Source: Asterias rubens
Lineage: Eukaryota > Echinodermata > Asteroidea > Forcipulatida > Asteriidae
Length of the DNA: 64,000 bases
Assembly (NCBI RefSeq): GCF_902459465.1
Contig: NC_047071.1
Span: forward strand, 10,742,002 to 10,806,001
Reading direction: 5' to 3'
Shown here: piece by piece, positions 11,101 to 21,722 of the stretch
Layout: every line of letters begins with the position of its first letter
Numbering within the stretch: position 1 is the stretch's first letter
Notes under the pieces: model-generated
What the model was told of the DNA's origin: nothing
The model's database searches: none
Seen by the model: only the letters and a program-made list of their open reading frames with translations
Made by a program: the position numbers and the translations under genes

Positions 11101-14100
11101 GATACATGTACTACACTGGTCATATGGGAAAGTTGACATTTTGTGTCATAATTTCCACATAAATCCAAGAGTTATGAAAGTAAAAGCAGGACAAGTTTTG
11201 AGATGTGCCCCTTTTCATCACACCAAATGTTGATAAGAATTGGACTGCAATTTCCATAAAATATAAGATTTGATGTTTTCTTCCATTGAGCTGTGTACAA
11301 ATCTTGCCTGCAGGAAGTCCAGGCTTGGTGGCCCTGTTGTAAACATGTGATGTCACAGGTCACATCGTCTATATTAGATTTGATTTATTATTCAACATTT
11401 GAGAATATTCACTGTTCAGACAGTAGGAGGAGTAACGTGAGACGTAAATATGTACATAAAGGACCAGATTGCATGGGTATATATTTGCATCTGTAGCCAT
11501 TATTGACTGTTATCCCTGACTGTTATCCCTGTTGTTTTGTTTGCAGGAACCAACTATTTCCGCAATAGGTGAGTCTATTTTTGTTTCACAATTTGTTATG
11601 TTTACATTGTCTCTGCTTCTCTGCGCCTTAATCATGTTAGTCTCTTGACATTGATTTGGCGCATAATACTTATTAATATTAATATTAATAATAATAATAA
11701 AAAAGAAGCAGGATTATTACAATCCTTTGTTTTCGTATCGACTTTGTGTTATAAAAGAGAGTAACAAAAACTTATACTTTTTTTTGATGAGTTTAATTGA
11801 TATTTTGATCACGTTTGAAGTTTTTTTTTTTTTTTTTTTCTTCTGGATTTTTCTCCTTTTTTGCAGCATGATTTATGATTTCGTCTTCTGAAAAACCTTT
11901 TTCTTTTAGAGTAATGAAGATCGCCAAGAAATACAACGAACTGACGTTTGCGATTGCTTCCAAATCAGAGTTTGCCCGTGAGATGGATGGGTTGGGCTTC
12001 GCGTTTGAATCCGATGCTGTTAATGTGGCTGCCTGGGGACCGGACGGAGACAAGTTCAAGATGGAAGAAGAATTCACGTAAGATGCACAATAGGGCGCTG
12101 TAATTTTTTCCCCACTTCATTAGGAAGTATTTTATGTATGTATTGCAAATTGAGCGCATCCCAAAAAATTAGTTTGACCTTGGAGTCCATCTGGAAGATG
12201 AGTGGTCAGCCGTACCATAGTGATTTGTTAAGTGATATCACACTTTCCTCAGCAATTAAGATCGATTCCCATTTAAGGTCAATCTTAGCTCTTTGTGAAA
12301 TGAGCCCAGGGGCATGGAAACAAAAGACACAATCGGCGACTAAAGTTTCGTGACTCGTAGTGCGTATACAATGTAAACAAAGCAATCAAGCGAAGCTAGG
12401 TATGCATGGAAAACCATGGCATCTTTTGTTTGCTTCTGCAGGCATGCTTTTTCATGCACACTGTGCTTCGCTTGCTTGGTTTTTGTTCTTGTATGTACCC
12501 ACTATGAGTCACTTGGCTCCAATCACCGATTACGGCTATAGGCTCCATAGCCTAAGTAAAGTTTCAGGTCTTACACCAGCCGCCGATTTCACAAAGAGTT
12601 AGGACTCGTCTTATCTCGAGTTAGGACGAAGTAACTCGACCTAACTTAGGATTAATCTTAAGGTCTGCATGCTACACTGCAGGGTTGGGACTCGTCCTAA
12701 AGTCCTAAGATTAGTCTTAAGTTAGGAAGAGTTTTGTGAAATCGACGGCTGGACACAGCGCATCTTGCCTTTTCATTTTCACAAGTTCTTTAATCTTGAT
12801 TCTCTTTCTGTCCCTGCAGTACCGATGGCAAGGCTTTAGATGCATTCGTGGCCAAGTTTGTGGCAGGCGAGATCCCAAACCACTTGAAGAGCGAGCCGAT
12901 ACCGGAACCCAATGATGGCCCGGTGAAGGTGGTCGTCGGCAACAACTTCAAAGACATCGTCATGGATGAAACAAAAGACGTCTTGATTGAGTTCTACGCA
13001 CCGTGGTGTGGTCACTGTAAAAACTTGGAGCCAAAATACAATGAGCTTGGAGAGAAGGTCAGAAGGAATTTCAAATCTTGTAGTCAAAATTTCATAGTCA
13101 TGATAAGCCTGGTTCATACTGCGTGTGCAATACGAATTTTGACGTCACAAATTCGCAATGAATAATGTGCTTCAGTTGACATGTGCTCAACTTTTCTGCA
13201 AAACATTCGCTGCAAAAACAGCCACGTGACGTGCAAATTTGTATCGCGCTCACTATCGCAGGAAGTTTGAGCGAGCTTTACTGGTTTAAAGCAGATTGAT
13301 CTCTAACCACTTAATACCTCCCCATTGTGGTTTTCATTGCTAAATAAATTGATGACATCCCAAGAAAACATTTGAAAGTAATGCACCCTCCCCTTAGCTA
13401 TTTTGCCAGCATTACCTTTTATAAAAAAAAAAAAAAGTATTTTTCAGTTGAATTTCTTATCGGTCAGTTTTCAACCCTGTTTAGACTGTTCGTCTTTCCT
13501 TTTTAATTGTCTGAGTACCTGGATATTTCATTGCTCGTGTGTCCTATGATGTGTGTTTTAATTTCTTTTTTGTTCAGTTTTTCAAAAAGCCTTGAGCAAA
13601 AACACGTTACCAGCAAAAATACCATTCAGTTAACCATTGCCGTGACTGTTACCATTGGTCATTTCTTGCTTAGCCAAGAAATTTGCTACGCAGAGTTTTC
13701 TTCTTTACAGCTTTATGAAATTGTGCCCAGTTTTATTTTTGTTCTTACATTTGAGTAACATTATTTCTGCATTTTGTTTTGTTTTCACAGTTGAAGGATG
13801 TTGAACATGTAACAATTGCTAAGATTGACTCGACCGCCAACGACTCACCTGGGCAGTATGCCGTTTCAGGGTAAGAAACCTACCATCATATCATTGTCAG
13901 TTTTATCCCTTGTAGTTTTGTCGTTGAGCATCATGACTGTCTCATTGTTAACCTTTGCATGATCAGGCCTCAAAATAACCCACAGCTACCACCCACAGCA
14001 ATTGCCGTGGTGGCCTTTGCTCTTGCTGCGGTGCCCTCAGCAAGGTTCCAAACAAACTTACATTTTTTCCAATAGAAGTGCCCCTTACATGAGGAAAATT

Positions 14101-14800
14101 GAGGCCTGCGTGATGGTGCACGTTATTTTTGCATTCATAACAAATAACTTTCTGTCAATAGCCAGAGTGATCAACCAATGGCAAGTTCAACCAGAACATT
14201 TAGTAGTTGCGACTGTGAAAACGCAGCACTAACACTTAAGCTGAGACATGCCTGTTGGCTGCCTTTTTCCCAACAGTCCAGCAGAGAGATAGTGTGTCAT
14301 GTGAAAGGCTTCCTTAAACATTTCCTAGGACACCAATCTTCTCCATATTTGGGCTTTCGACCCAAATAAACTTTTACCAATGAGTGTTGCCACCTACTTC
14401 TAGGGCAGAAAAAGGGTTACCCCCTTCACAGTCTGTAAGGATGTTGGCATGGGTATCATCCATTAGGAGCCTGAATGGTGGACTTAACCCTAACTTTCTC
14501 AACTTGTTACCTAGCAATTATGGTTAAGTGCCCCGCTCAAGGGCACAAGTGTCATAACCAGGATTCGAATCTCCATTCTGCTACTGTTTTTTGTTTTTAG
14601 AGTGTTATTAACCCCTCATTATGCCTTTGTTTGTGTTTTTCTTTTCCAGGTTCCCCACAATATACTGGGCACCCGCCAATGACAAAAACAACCCTCGCAA
14701 GTATCAAGGAGGCCGCGAGGTCGACGACTTTATAAAATTCATCAAGAAAGAGTCCACAAAGCCCGTCAAGTTAGGCGGCAAGAAACCAGATGAGTTATAA
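5180..14800 (+). CDS. PDIA3: protein disulfide isomerase A3 (ERp57-like), 12 exons, 485 aa
   Basis: Exons: 5180-5313, 5888-5975, 7053-7179, 7698-7808, 8712-8835, 9625-9738, 10689-10789, 11547-11568, 11910-12077, 12820-13057, 13791-13870, 14650-14800. All introns are GT-AG and phases agree, giving 1458 nt. The start (AAAAATGG) opens a signal peptide [17 protein letters not shown]. Thioredoxin domain a carries CGHC at residues 46-49, split across exons 1/2 inside the preceding Trp codon. Domains b and b' follow. Domain a' carries CGHC at 393-396 ([16 protein letters not shown]). The C-terminus KKPDEL is a KDEL-type ER retrieval signal; human ERp57 ends QEDL. Human ERp57 is 505 aa. The family catalyses disulfide exchange on glycoproteins held by calnexin and calreticulin in the ER lumen. 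The linker motif [16 protein letters not shown] before a' favours PDIA3 over other PDIs. Exon 8 is only 22 nt. Confidence 0.97.
5453..5483. repeat. G-rich homopolymer tract in PDIA3 intron 1
   Basis: A run of G interrupted by one T. The apparent glycine-rich frame over it is an artefact. Confidence 0.9.
6160..6365. repeat. dispersed repeat copy (CCTGATACTTCA / TTGCCCTCGGTGCCC type)
   Basis: In PDIA3 intron 2. It shares GGCCTGATACTTCA, a GCCCTCGGT...TTGGTGCCC core and GAAGTGCCCTTTACA with copies at 7853-8010, 13963-14110 and 25878-26050. No terminal repeats seen; class unknown. Confidence 0.55.
7853..8010. repeat. dispersed repeat copy, same family as 6160-6365
   Basis: In PDIA3 intron 4. 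TTCATGGAGGCAGTAGAGGTT, then GGCGATCGCCTTGGTGCCCT and a pyrimidine-rich ACTTTCCAATTA block in the order of the 25878 copy. Confidence 0.45.
8383..8573. mobile_element. TA-flanked inverted-repeat element in PDIA3 intron 4
   Basis: The left end GACCGATCCATTAAGCTC is mirrored at the right end by GAGCTTACTGGATCGGTC. TA flanks both sides (8383-8384 and 8572-8573). The same left end occurs alone at 56974. Likely a Tc1/mariner-type MITE distinct from MITE-D but sharing the GACC terminus. Confidence 0.75.
9310..9510 (+). mobile_element. Penelope-like element 3' fragment with hammerhead-like motif
   Basis: Contains CTGAAGA (9338-9344), a 6-bp hairpin GAGCAG/CTGTTC and then GAAACG (9364-9369). This resembles the hammerhead core common in Penelope-like elements. 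It is followed by a GGCTCTTTTCAGAGCC hairpin, CACATGGTTGTACCGGCAAG and CACCATGCAAAGCTTCAAAC. The same blocks appear in order at 22660-22775 and 37315-37420. Family identity is from motif memory, not alignment. Confidence 0.5.
12576..12752. mobile_element. MITE-F copy 1, foldback element in PDIA3 intron 9
   Basis: 177 bp with ends CCAGCCGCCGATTTCACAAA and, reversed, CCAGCCGTCGATTTCACAAA. The interior is made of GAGTTAGGAC / GTCCTAA repeats in both orientations, so most of it can fold back. A relative lies at 51205-51343. Confidence 0.75.
13107..13290. mobile_element. inverted-repeat element with GCCTGGTTCATACT end, PDIA3 intron 10
   Basis: Begins AAGCCTGGTTCATACTGC and contains CGAATTTTGACGTCACAAATTCGCA-like self-complementary DNA. 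The opposite flank has a weaker CACGTGACGTGCAAATTTG counterpart. A solo end (AAGCCTGGTTCATACTTC) sits at 15860. Boundaries approximate. Confidence 0.45.
13963..14110. repeat. dispersed repeat copy, same family as 6160-6365
   Basis: AGGCCTCAAAATAACCCACA, GCCGTGGTGGCC, CTTGCTGCGGTGCCCT and AATAGAAGTGCCCCTTACA match the family order. Located in PDIA3 intron 11. Confidence 0.45.
14420..14605 (-). repeat. tRNA-derived SINE fragment, minus orientation, PDIA3 intron 11
   Basis: On the reverse strand ATTCGAATCCTGGTTATGACA is a B-box-like segment followed by CTTGTGCCCTTGAGC and ACTTAACCATAATTG, as in the copy at 28381-28692. It shares GGCATGGGTATCATC with 690-945. Confidence 0.55.
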
Positions 14801-16304
14801 GATTAAAGCTGGGGGCCATTTAGGAAGAAAATGTATTTTATTTTTGGTTCATTGGTGAAACCCTGGATTTTTAAATGTCATACAACGAAACCACCCTTAT
14901 AGAGAGCTGGGGTTCGCTATATTGTTTTTTTGTTCATTTGGGAACGAACCTCGACGGTAGTCAACATTTTTTTCTTTTTAATTTCATGCATGGCAAAGTA
15001 GACTTCTCCAGCTGAAACATTGTGGTGCTTTTGTCAAGGACTGGTTTATCTTGTCGGTTAAAACTTGAAGTTGCTATGCCATGTCCCAAACCATTTGACA
15101 TAGCAACTGTCTCTACTAGAGTGCGTTCGATTAGCTTCCCTGTGTCTATCCGGCAGTGCTCACTCGGGTGAGCTCCTGCAAGAGCTAATCGAACGATCAC
15201 ACTCGCCCTGTTGTAATGACGTCATGCCTCAAGTGACCAATTCCACAAGCAGGGCACTGGGAGCTTACCCGCGTGAGCCCCTAGAATAACGTCAAAGCTG
15301 TTCGAACGTTCCGGGGGCAGACCGGGGTCAACCCAGGGAAGCTAAACGAACGCACCCATAGTCTGAGGAATTAAAATGTGAGCTGTTACTTGTGACTAAG
15401 CAATTCATTGTACCAGACTTTATTCATTTCTAAATCGATAATAGCATATTGGGTTTAGTGATGACAATGGTAGAAAAGTCTACTTTTAATCAGAGATTTT
15501 ATACATTATTTAAGTCTTGAATAGTTTCGTGGGTGTAGCTGACAACTCGTCTGTTTTTGAACAATGTTTTCAAGCAATGTTTTTGTTTTCGTTTTTCTTC
15601 TAATATTTTGTACTTCAATAGTTAAGATGTAGCATCACCCAAAAAGTTTATGCCTCGTTAAAAGTTTTGGTGGTAAACTTGTATCATTGAATACTTTTCA
15701 TTGGTTAAGAATGTCTTGTTGTATTTAACCTTTTGTATTTACAGGGAACGTGAACATTCATGTCTTATGTGTTCTCGGGTTATTGACCCAATTCGGTTTC
15801 TGTCACCATTGCACAAACCGTGGTTGCGCCATTTTGGGAGTCAGTGTCCCCCTGTGTTAAAGCCTGGTTCATACTTCATGACAGAGAATATAGTTTTTTT
15901 GTCATATTGAGTGTAAAACTGGCGGTGGAGTATTGTAAAAGTTACTCCTCTATTTTTTCTTAAGTAAGGCCTTAAAAAAACACTGCTGTTTTGAAGCGAA
16001 GCTTACTTGGAAATCCTCGATTTTGATATTTAAAAGCTGTAATTTGTTTGAAAACACAGTGAATTATTATCACAACACCAGTCTGAAAAGGCCTAACATG
16101 AGTTGTTTTCGTTACAAGATGAAAAATGTTGTGTAAAATAATGGAGAAAAAACAACACTCACGACAAAACATGTGCATACAGAGAATAATATATAGAGCA
16201 ATTCCATTGCTAGTTTATAAAGTTATCCTGTGTGTAATTTGTAAATTGTAAACTCAACATTTTGTAATGAGAATGTTTGCCCCCTTAGAAGGGCATTGAA
16301 TAAA
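14801..16304 (+). other. PDIA3 3' flank with possible long 3' UTR
   Basis: The stop codon is followed by AT-rich DNA. The first AATAAA I see is at 16299-16304. An earlier ATTAAA at 14802 is too close to the stop to be convincing. MITE-C lies inside this stretch (15119-15357). Where the transcript ends cannot be read from sequence. Confidence 0.3.
15119..15357. mobile_element. MITE-C copy 1
   Basis: 239-bp element. The left end GTGCGTTCGATTAGCTTCCC mirrors the right end GGGAAGCTAAACGAACGCAC. Internal blocks AGTGCTCACTCGGGTGAGC, TGACGTCAT and CCACAAGCAGGGCACTGGG are shared with the copy at 35267-35517. No clear target duplication. Confidence 0.8.
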
Positions 16305-16365
16305 CTCACTATTAATCCCTTTACAAATTTTATAAAAATGAATGAATCTGTTATGGAGGTAATAA

Positions 16366-16920
16366 ATAATAATAATAAGACTTGTAATGCGCACATATCC
16401 ACCCTGCTGGGTGTTCAAGGCGCAGTAAAACCAAAAAACAAAACAAAAACAATACACAACACAAAGAAAAAACAGACACAACAAAATTAGTCATTGAAAA
16501 CCTGTGACATAAGATAAGTTTTGAGAAGAGACTTGAATTTTGCAGTACAAAGACAAGATCGAAGATTAAGTGGTAGAGAGTTCCAGATGCGTGGCGCGGC
16601 TGAAGAAAAAGACCTGTCACCCCATGAGTGTCGAGACTTGGGTTCAATGAGGAGAAGCATAGAACTTGATCGAAGATTCCTTGATGGAGTGTAAACTTGA
16701 AGCAGTTCAGAAATATAGTGGGGAGCCTTGCCATTAAGAGCTTTGTGGACAATGAGCATCAGCTTGAAGATGATTCGTTGAGAGATAGGGAGCCAGTGTA
16801 GTTGTTTCAGAATGGGGGTGATAGAACACGATTTTCTAGACAGTGTCACAATGCGGGCAGCAGTATTTTGGAGGTAGTCTTGGCTCAAAACGTCAGTGAT
16901 AGATAGTGGATACAAAGAGA
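16366..16920 (-). pseudogene. 5'-truncated non-LTR retrotransposon (CR1/L2-like), C-terminal reverse transcriptase region and 3' tail
   Basis: The minus frame (16915 down to 16487) reads LQNTAARIVTLSRKSC, ILKQLHWLPISQRI.FKL, KALNGKAPHYISELL, SLRSSS-type, KSRHSWGDRSFSSAAPRIWN and SLPLNLRS. This is the standard C-terminal block after the catalytic domain of L2/CR1-type elements. The 142-codon frame is intact to its stop but lacks endonuclease and catalytic motifs. The 3' tail ends in (TTA)n near 16366-16378. Related tail sequence appears at 58525-58580. Confidence 0.85.
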
Positions 16921-17524
16921 ACTGTGTTTTCAGTTGAAAGAGCGCCCTATAACGATCTGCAATGAGTGAGCAGTATACTATCCACTATCGATCACCGACG
17001 CCTTGGGCCAAGACTATCATGAAGGAAGAGTACTGTGGCTGAAATTTGAAAGTTTTGAAGGGCTTCCTGGTGGCAGTTTGGGGTTAAATTCTCGGAACTT
17101 GCAGTAAAATTAGGTCGGGGAGGGGTGGGGGCAACCGTATCCCCTAAACTGTCTCCTGTCTCCTGGAGATTCTGTCTCCGAGAATGGGAAGTTAACATGG
17201 GCTGGGGAAGTTGGATTCAAAAGAGGGCGCTATCAAAAGTAGTTTGTACACGGTTCTCCATTGGTGGACAGAATCCACTGCCGCGCCGAGCTGCATCTAA
17301 CTACTGGCATGTACTGGGTCACTTGCAAACAGTCGGAAATGCTGCTGTGAGATAACCACCAGGTACAAAAAAAAATACATGTTGTCGCATCTCTCTCCCA
17401 TCCCATCCTACACAATTATATACATGTACTGGCTATTCAGAATTCAATACAAGATCAACCTCCTGACATTCAAAGCACTTCATAGTTCAGCCTTTTGATA
17501 TACATGTACTACATAACATGTCCA
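16921..17524. other. intergenic stretch, no feature seen
   Basis: No supported coding, RNA or repeat boundary. The apparent frames at 16992-17415 look random. Confidence 0.4.
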
Positions 17525-17914
17525 TTAAAGGCAGTGGACACTATTGGTAGTTACTCAAAATAATTGTTAGCATAAAACCTTACTTGGTAACGAGTAATGG
17601 GGAGAGGTTGGTGGTACAAAACATTGTAAGAAACAGCTCCCTCTGAAGTGCCATAGTTTTTGAGAAAGAAGTAACTTTCCACGAACTTGATTTCGAGACC
17701 TCAGGTTTAGAACTTGAGGTCTCGAAATCAACCATCTAATAAACGCACACAACTTCGTGTGGCAATGGTGCTTTCTTCTTTCATTATTATCTCGCAACTT
17801 TGATGACCAATTGAGCTCAAATTTTCTCGGGTTAGTTATTTTATGCATATGTTGACATACACCAACTGTGAAGGCTAGTCTTTGACAATTACCAATAGTG
17901 TCCAGTGCCTTTAA
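17525..17914. mobile_element. MITE-A, full-length copy
   Basis: 390 bp bounded by TTAA on both sides. Left end AGGCAGTGGACACTATTGG, right end CCAATAGTGTCCAGTGCCT. A 12-bp-arm internal hairpin (GAGACCTCAGG...CTTGAGGTCTC) marks the middle. A TTAA target and short TIRs fit piggyBac- or Kolobok-type MITEs. This copy is in orientation 1 (terminus followed by ACTCAAAATAATT). Confidence 0.9.
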
Positions 17915-19124
17915 CCCTCAAGTCCCTGCACCGCCCGAGTTTGCCGGAAAAGTAATTAGTTTTAAAGATTCTTGTAGTAAATTACTAGACTCGTGGTTCA
18001 AATTGGTAAAAAGTAAACGCCGCTACGGCTACCGGTAATTAATATGGCAATTATTTTTGTATGAAAACGTTGAAATGAACACGAGCTTCTCAAGGCTCAA
18101 TGCTCGTACTGATTAATTGCTAATAAGCCATTAGTTTACGACAATTATCGTCATGATGAAAGACAATGATTTTTTTTTTTTTTTTACAAACGAGCGTTTT
18201 GTTGCCAAAATGAGCTAAATGATAATTATTTGAATCATCATTATCGTCGACATTTTACAAGTCAACTGTGAAAGGTGGGAGGGGGCGGGGGAATAAATAA
18301 TGACATATAAACGGATGGATTGAACAATGCGTGCTAAATGACTGTCAAGTTTTATTTGGATGTTAAATTATTATTTGTTGTCTCCGAACATAACTAGCGA
18401 GGTTTCCTCCAACCGCATGTTCAGTGTATTGCTTTATATAGGCGGATGAGGCATTTTTAATTGAGCTTTATGATAAAGGAGAGCAAAACATGGGGGACAT
18501 TATAGGAGTCCATGGGAGTCCATGGTGTTTTGTACACCCGAGGGTGGAAATGGCCTCAAAGCCTAGGTCATTGGTGCACTTGCCCTGATGAGGTTGAAAA
18601 ACACGGACCCCATCACAGAGTGTGCAACAATTTTTTTTAAATACATCATGGTTACTTATAGATTCCTCTTTGAAGGCGACCCAATGTCATCTTCCAATAC
18701 AACATTACGACAAAATTGGCAAAAGATTATTTAATAATGAAAATGACGTATATATTATGTCGTTGAAACAAAACCAAATATTGCGTCGCTGGACTGTGTG
18801 AAACTGAAAGTTAATACTAATTGGCGGGTTTAAACTGTCATAGCCCAGCGGTGAAGAGAACATGACTCAATTACAACTTTGTCCTTTCAGATGAGACAAG
18901 CCATTTAGGTCCCTTTATCTATCTAGAATTAAATAGTAAAATTGTTTAGATTTCCTCTGAATTGCGACTTTTATTAAGTTGACAAATGGGTATCCTTGGT
19001 TACCGGAAATATAGACTACAAAAATAGTTACTCCATTTACTCTAAAAAACACATATAGTGACAAAATAATAATTTCCGGCTGGCCGTTTGATCAATTCTG
19101 TAATTTTAGTTCACGTTATTAAGC
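17915..19124. other. intergenic stretch, no gene seen
   Basis: AT-rich DNA with a T run at 18172-18185. Nothing else recognisable. Confidence 0.4.
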
Positions 19125-19512
19125 TTAAAAGAACACGTTGCCTTGGACCGGTCGAGTTGGTCTTCAAAAAGCGTTTGAAACCGTTTGTCATGAAATGCAT
19201 TTGGTTGTCAAAGATGTCTAAAAGTAGAATATAATGATCCACATAAGTATCACTAAAAAATGCACGGTTTTCATTTTACGTCGCGAACTAACCCGGTCGG
19301 CCATTTATGGGAGTCAAAATTTTGACTCCCATAAATGGCCGACCGTGTTAGTCGACGAGGTAAAAAGAAAACCACGCAATTTCGAGGCATGTTTGTGTGG
19401 ATCATTGTTTTCTACTTTTACAACATCTTTCGAACCATAACGATTTTATAACAAACGGTTACAGAACGCTTTTCAAGGACCAACTCGACCGATCCAGGGC
19501 AACGTGTTCCTA
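19125..19512. mobile_element. MITE-B copy 1, near-complete foldback
   Basis: Starts TTAA then AAGAACACGTTGCCTTGG and ends GGCAACGTGTTCC. The centre, 19295-19344, is a perfect 50-bp palindrome (arms begin GGTCGGCCATTTATGGGAGT), and homology between the arms extends to both ends. The whole unit is one long inverted repeat. Confidence 0.9.
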
Positions 19513-19902
19513 AGAACACGTTGCCTTGGACCGGTCGAGTTGGTCTTTGAAAAGCATTTTTAACCGTTTGTTATAAAATGCATTTGGTTGGAAAGATGTT
19601 TTAAAGGCAAAATACAATTATCCACACAAATATGCCTCGAACTTGCCTGGTTTTCCTTTTACCTCGTTGACTTAAACGGCCGGCCATTTAATTATGGGAG
19701 ACAAATTTTCCACTCCCATAAATGGCCTACCGTGTTAGTTTGCAAAGCAAAAGGAAAACCATGCAATTTTGAGGCATATTTGTGTGGATAATTGTATTCT
19801 ACTTTTAACACCTCTTTCCAACCATATGCATTTTATTACAAACGGGTACAAACGCTTTTTATTAGACAAACTCGTCCAATCCAAGGCAACGTGTTCCTTT
19901 AA
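19509..19902. mobile_element. MITE-B copy 2, abutting copy 1
   Basis: Begins within CCTAAGAACACGTTGCC right where copy 1 ends and finishes GGCAACGTGTTCCT then TTAA (19899-19902). Same foldback design with diverged arms and a centre CCACTCCCATAAATGGCC. Confidence 0.88.
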
Positions 19903-20031
19903 GGTAGGCCTACAAATTATTAATCCAAAGACGTATACACAGGGCGCTAGCCGAAGAAGGCACCCTAGTGGACACATTAAACTTTCAGCCAATAAAAAAA
20001 CCTTTAATCAAGGCCTTCGTTGTGTAAACAG

Positions 20032-20110
20032 CGACTGGAATGGGAGACCACACGCACGGGTTGAGTGCCGAAGCTTCGCCACTCGCGTGCGTGGTCTCCT
20101 GTTCCAGTCG
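20032..20110. repeat. 79-bp hairpin
   Basis: The left arm CGACTGGAATGGGAGACCAC is mirrored by GTGGTCTCCTGTTCCAGTCG, with a further CGCACG...CGTGCG section and an AGCTT-centred loop. It sits about 0.2 kb past the stop codon of the first GPCR gene. Confidence 0.8.
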
Positions 20111-20323
20111 TTTGGGCTCGCGGCTCTCCAAGCCACGATGTTCTTGACAAAAGGCCTCAAATGAAATGGCTTTCTTTGAAGTCAGTGAGGGCGCTGTCGG
20201 AGCTCGTGACGTTGGGGAACGGTTTCAGAATGTTTTGCTTTAGACACCATTGACTCTTGGTGTAGGCCTAAGGCAAGTTCGATTCGTCATTAACGGGCCA
20301 ACTTGTCTTTGTCTTAGATAATA

Positions 20324-21370
20324 TTAATGTCTGAACTTCTGAAGGCACCCTGATGGTTCTTGAATCATACGGTACCTACACCGGAGCATGTGACGGAACA
20401 CCTCCTTGAAGTGCGGGTGTTTCACCCCGTAGATGACGGGGTTGACGGCGCTGTTGAAGATGATGAACGCTCCAGTCCACGGGATAACCGGATCGCTGGG
20501 TGGTATCATTATAGCGACAGCGAAGGGGGCGAGACACACGATAAAGGCGCACATTACGACAAAGAGATTCTTGGTGATCTCGACTTGTCGTTTACTGAAA
20601 CTCCTCGACTGTTTCCTAGTACTTGATGACACCGAGGTGTCAGACAATTCGACCCCTGCGATCATCTTCTTCGTGTGGCCTTTAAGGTGGCGGTAGATCT
20701 TGAAGTAACAGACGAACAGGATGACGAGTGGGACTGGATAGATGAGGAGCGACCCGACCAAACTGAAAAGCTTACTCGTTTCGCACGAGGAGTCTAGCGA
20801 ACACGTCTTGTACTTGATGGAATACCCCCATCTACCCAACCCGAACAGAGGAAGGCAGCAGACTATAATGGGATAGAGCCACGTGAAAACCAACATGGCT
20901 GCTATGTTCTTGGTTGTATAAATGGACCGGTATGTTGATGATGGCTTGGTAATGACAATTAATCGGTTGATAGATATCGCAGTCAAGTTCATCACGCTAC
21001 ACGACAGACAGCTAAAGTAAACAGCTGCAGCTACGGAGCATATAGCATCCGGAAGGGGCCAGCCGTCCTCGCTGAGTAACGCTAGCGCGGTAAACGGTGC
21101 AGCAGTGCAAGTCACCAGGTCGGCCGTGGCGAGGTTGACGACGAAGGCGTTGGTGCGGGTCTGAAGTTTCTTCGATAAGATAACGGCAAGAATCACCAAG
21201 ACGTTCCCTACGAAGCCAGTCACAGCCACCAGACAGTAGACACTTCCAACGACCACCCTCTGTCTGTAATCGTCAAAGCGGAATTCGTCGCTGGTATTCA
21301 GCAATGAATCATTTGCATTGTTGGGTGAGATGGTGATGAGGTCAACTGAGGGGTCACTTGTAGTAGCCAT
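20324..21370 (-). CDS. rhodopsin-class (class A) G protein-coupled receptor, orphan, melatonin/moody-like
   Basis: An intronless 348-codon frame with seven hydrophobic spans. The N-terminus has NDS and NTS glycosylation sites. Visible motifs: GNVLVI (55-60, TM1), NLATADL (79-85, TM2), C111 with C190 for the TM3-ECL2 disulfide, NRL (135-137) in place of DRY, FTWLYP (162-167, TM4), CLAP (279-282) in place of CWxP, and NPVIYG (310-315, TM7), then HPHFKEVFRHMLRCR as helix 8. The NR-x variant of DRY recalls melatonin receptors and the moody/Tre1/GPR84 group, but the ligand is unknown. ATG ATGGCTACT.. at 21370 gives the start by comparison with the paralogue at 27056-28237. The encoded receptor would act in the plasma membrane through G proteins. 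Confidence 0.92.
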   Translation of the reverse strand: MATTSDPSVDLITISPNNANDSLLNTSDEFRFDDYRQRVVVGSVYCLVAVTGFVGNVLVILAVILSKKLQTRTNAFVVNLATADLVTCTAAPFTALALLSEDGWPLPDAICSVAAAVYFSCLSCSVMNLTAISINRLIVITKPSSTYRSIYTTKNIAAMLVFTWLYPIIVCCLPLFGLGRWGYSIKYKTCSLDSSCETSKLFSLVGSLLIYPVPLVILFVCYFKIYRHLKGHTKKMIAGVELSDTSVSSSTRKQSRSFSKRQVEITKNLFVVMCAFIVCLAPFAVAIMIPPSDPVIPWTGAFIIFNSAVNPVIYGVKHPHFKEVFRHMLRCRYRMIQEPSGCLQKFRH

Positions 21371-21570
21371 GGTGATAACATCAATATCATTTGCCTCCCT
21401 TCCTGACAGTTATTAAACTCAAGAAGATTTGTTGTTCCTCTAGTTCTAGCATAGATCATTCTGTTGAGAGTGAAACAAAACGGTATCAAGTATAATTTCA
21501 TTTCCCTATAGGACGGGTTTTGTAAGGGGGGTTACCCAACCGTACAATTACCTGAACTGATCAGATCGCT

Positions 21571-21722
21571 TTGAGGCACTGGACGAGTAATGGAGAGCAG
21601 CTGATAGTATAACACATTGTGAGAAACGGCTCCCTCTGAAGTAAAACGTAGTTTTTGAAAAAGAAATAATTATTATGCTAACAATTATTTTGAGTATTTA
21701 CCAATAGTGTCCGTGCCTTTAA
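21571..21722. mobile_element. MITE-A, internally deleted copy (orientation 1)
   Basis: Keeps TTGAGGCACTGGAC, GAGTAATGGAGAGCAG, GAGAAACGGCTCCCTCTGAA and ends ACCAATAGTGTCC-GTGCCTTTAA. The middle section is missing. Confidence 0.75.

Noticed and set aside
19769-20164. 131-codon open frame on the plus strand
   Set aside because: Runs across MITE-B and a hairpin; no coding evidence.
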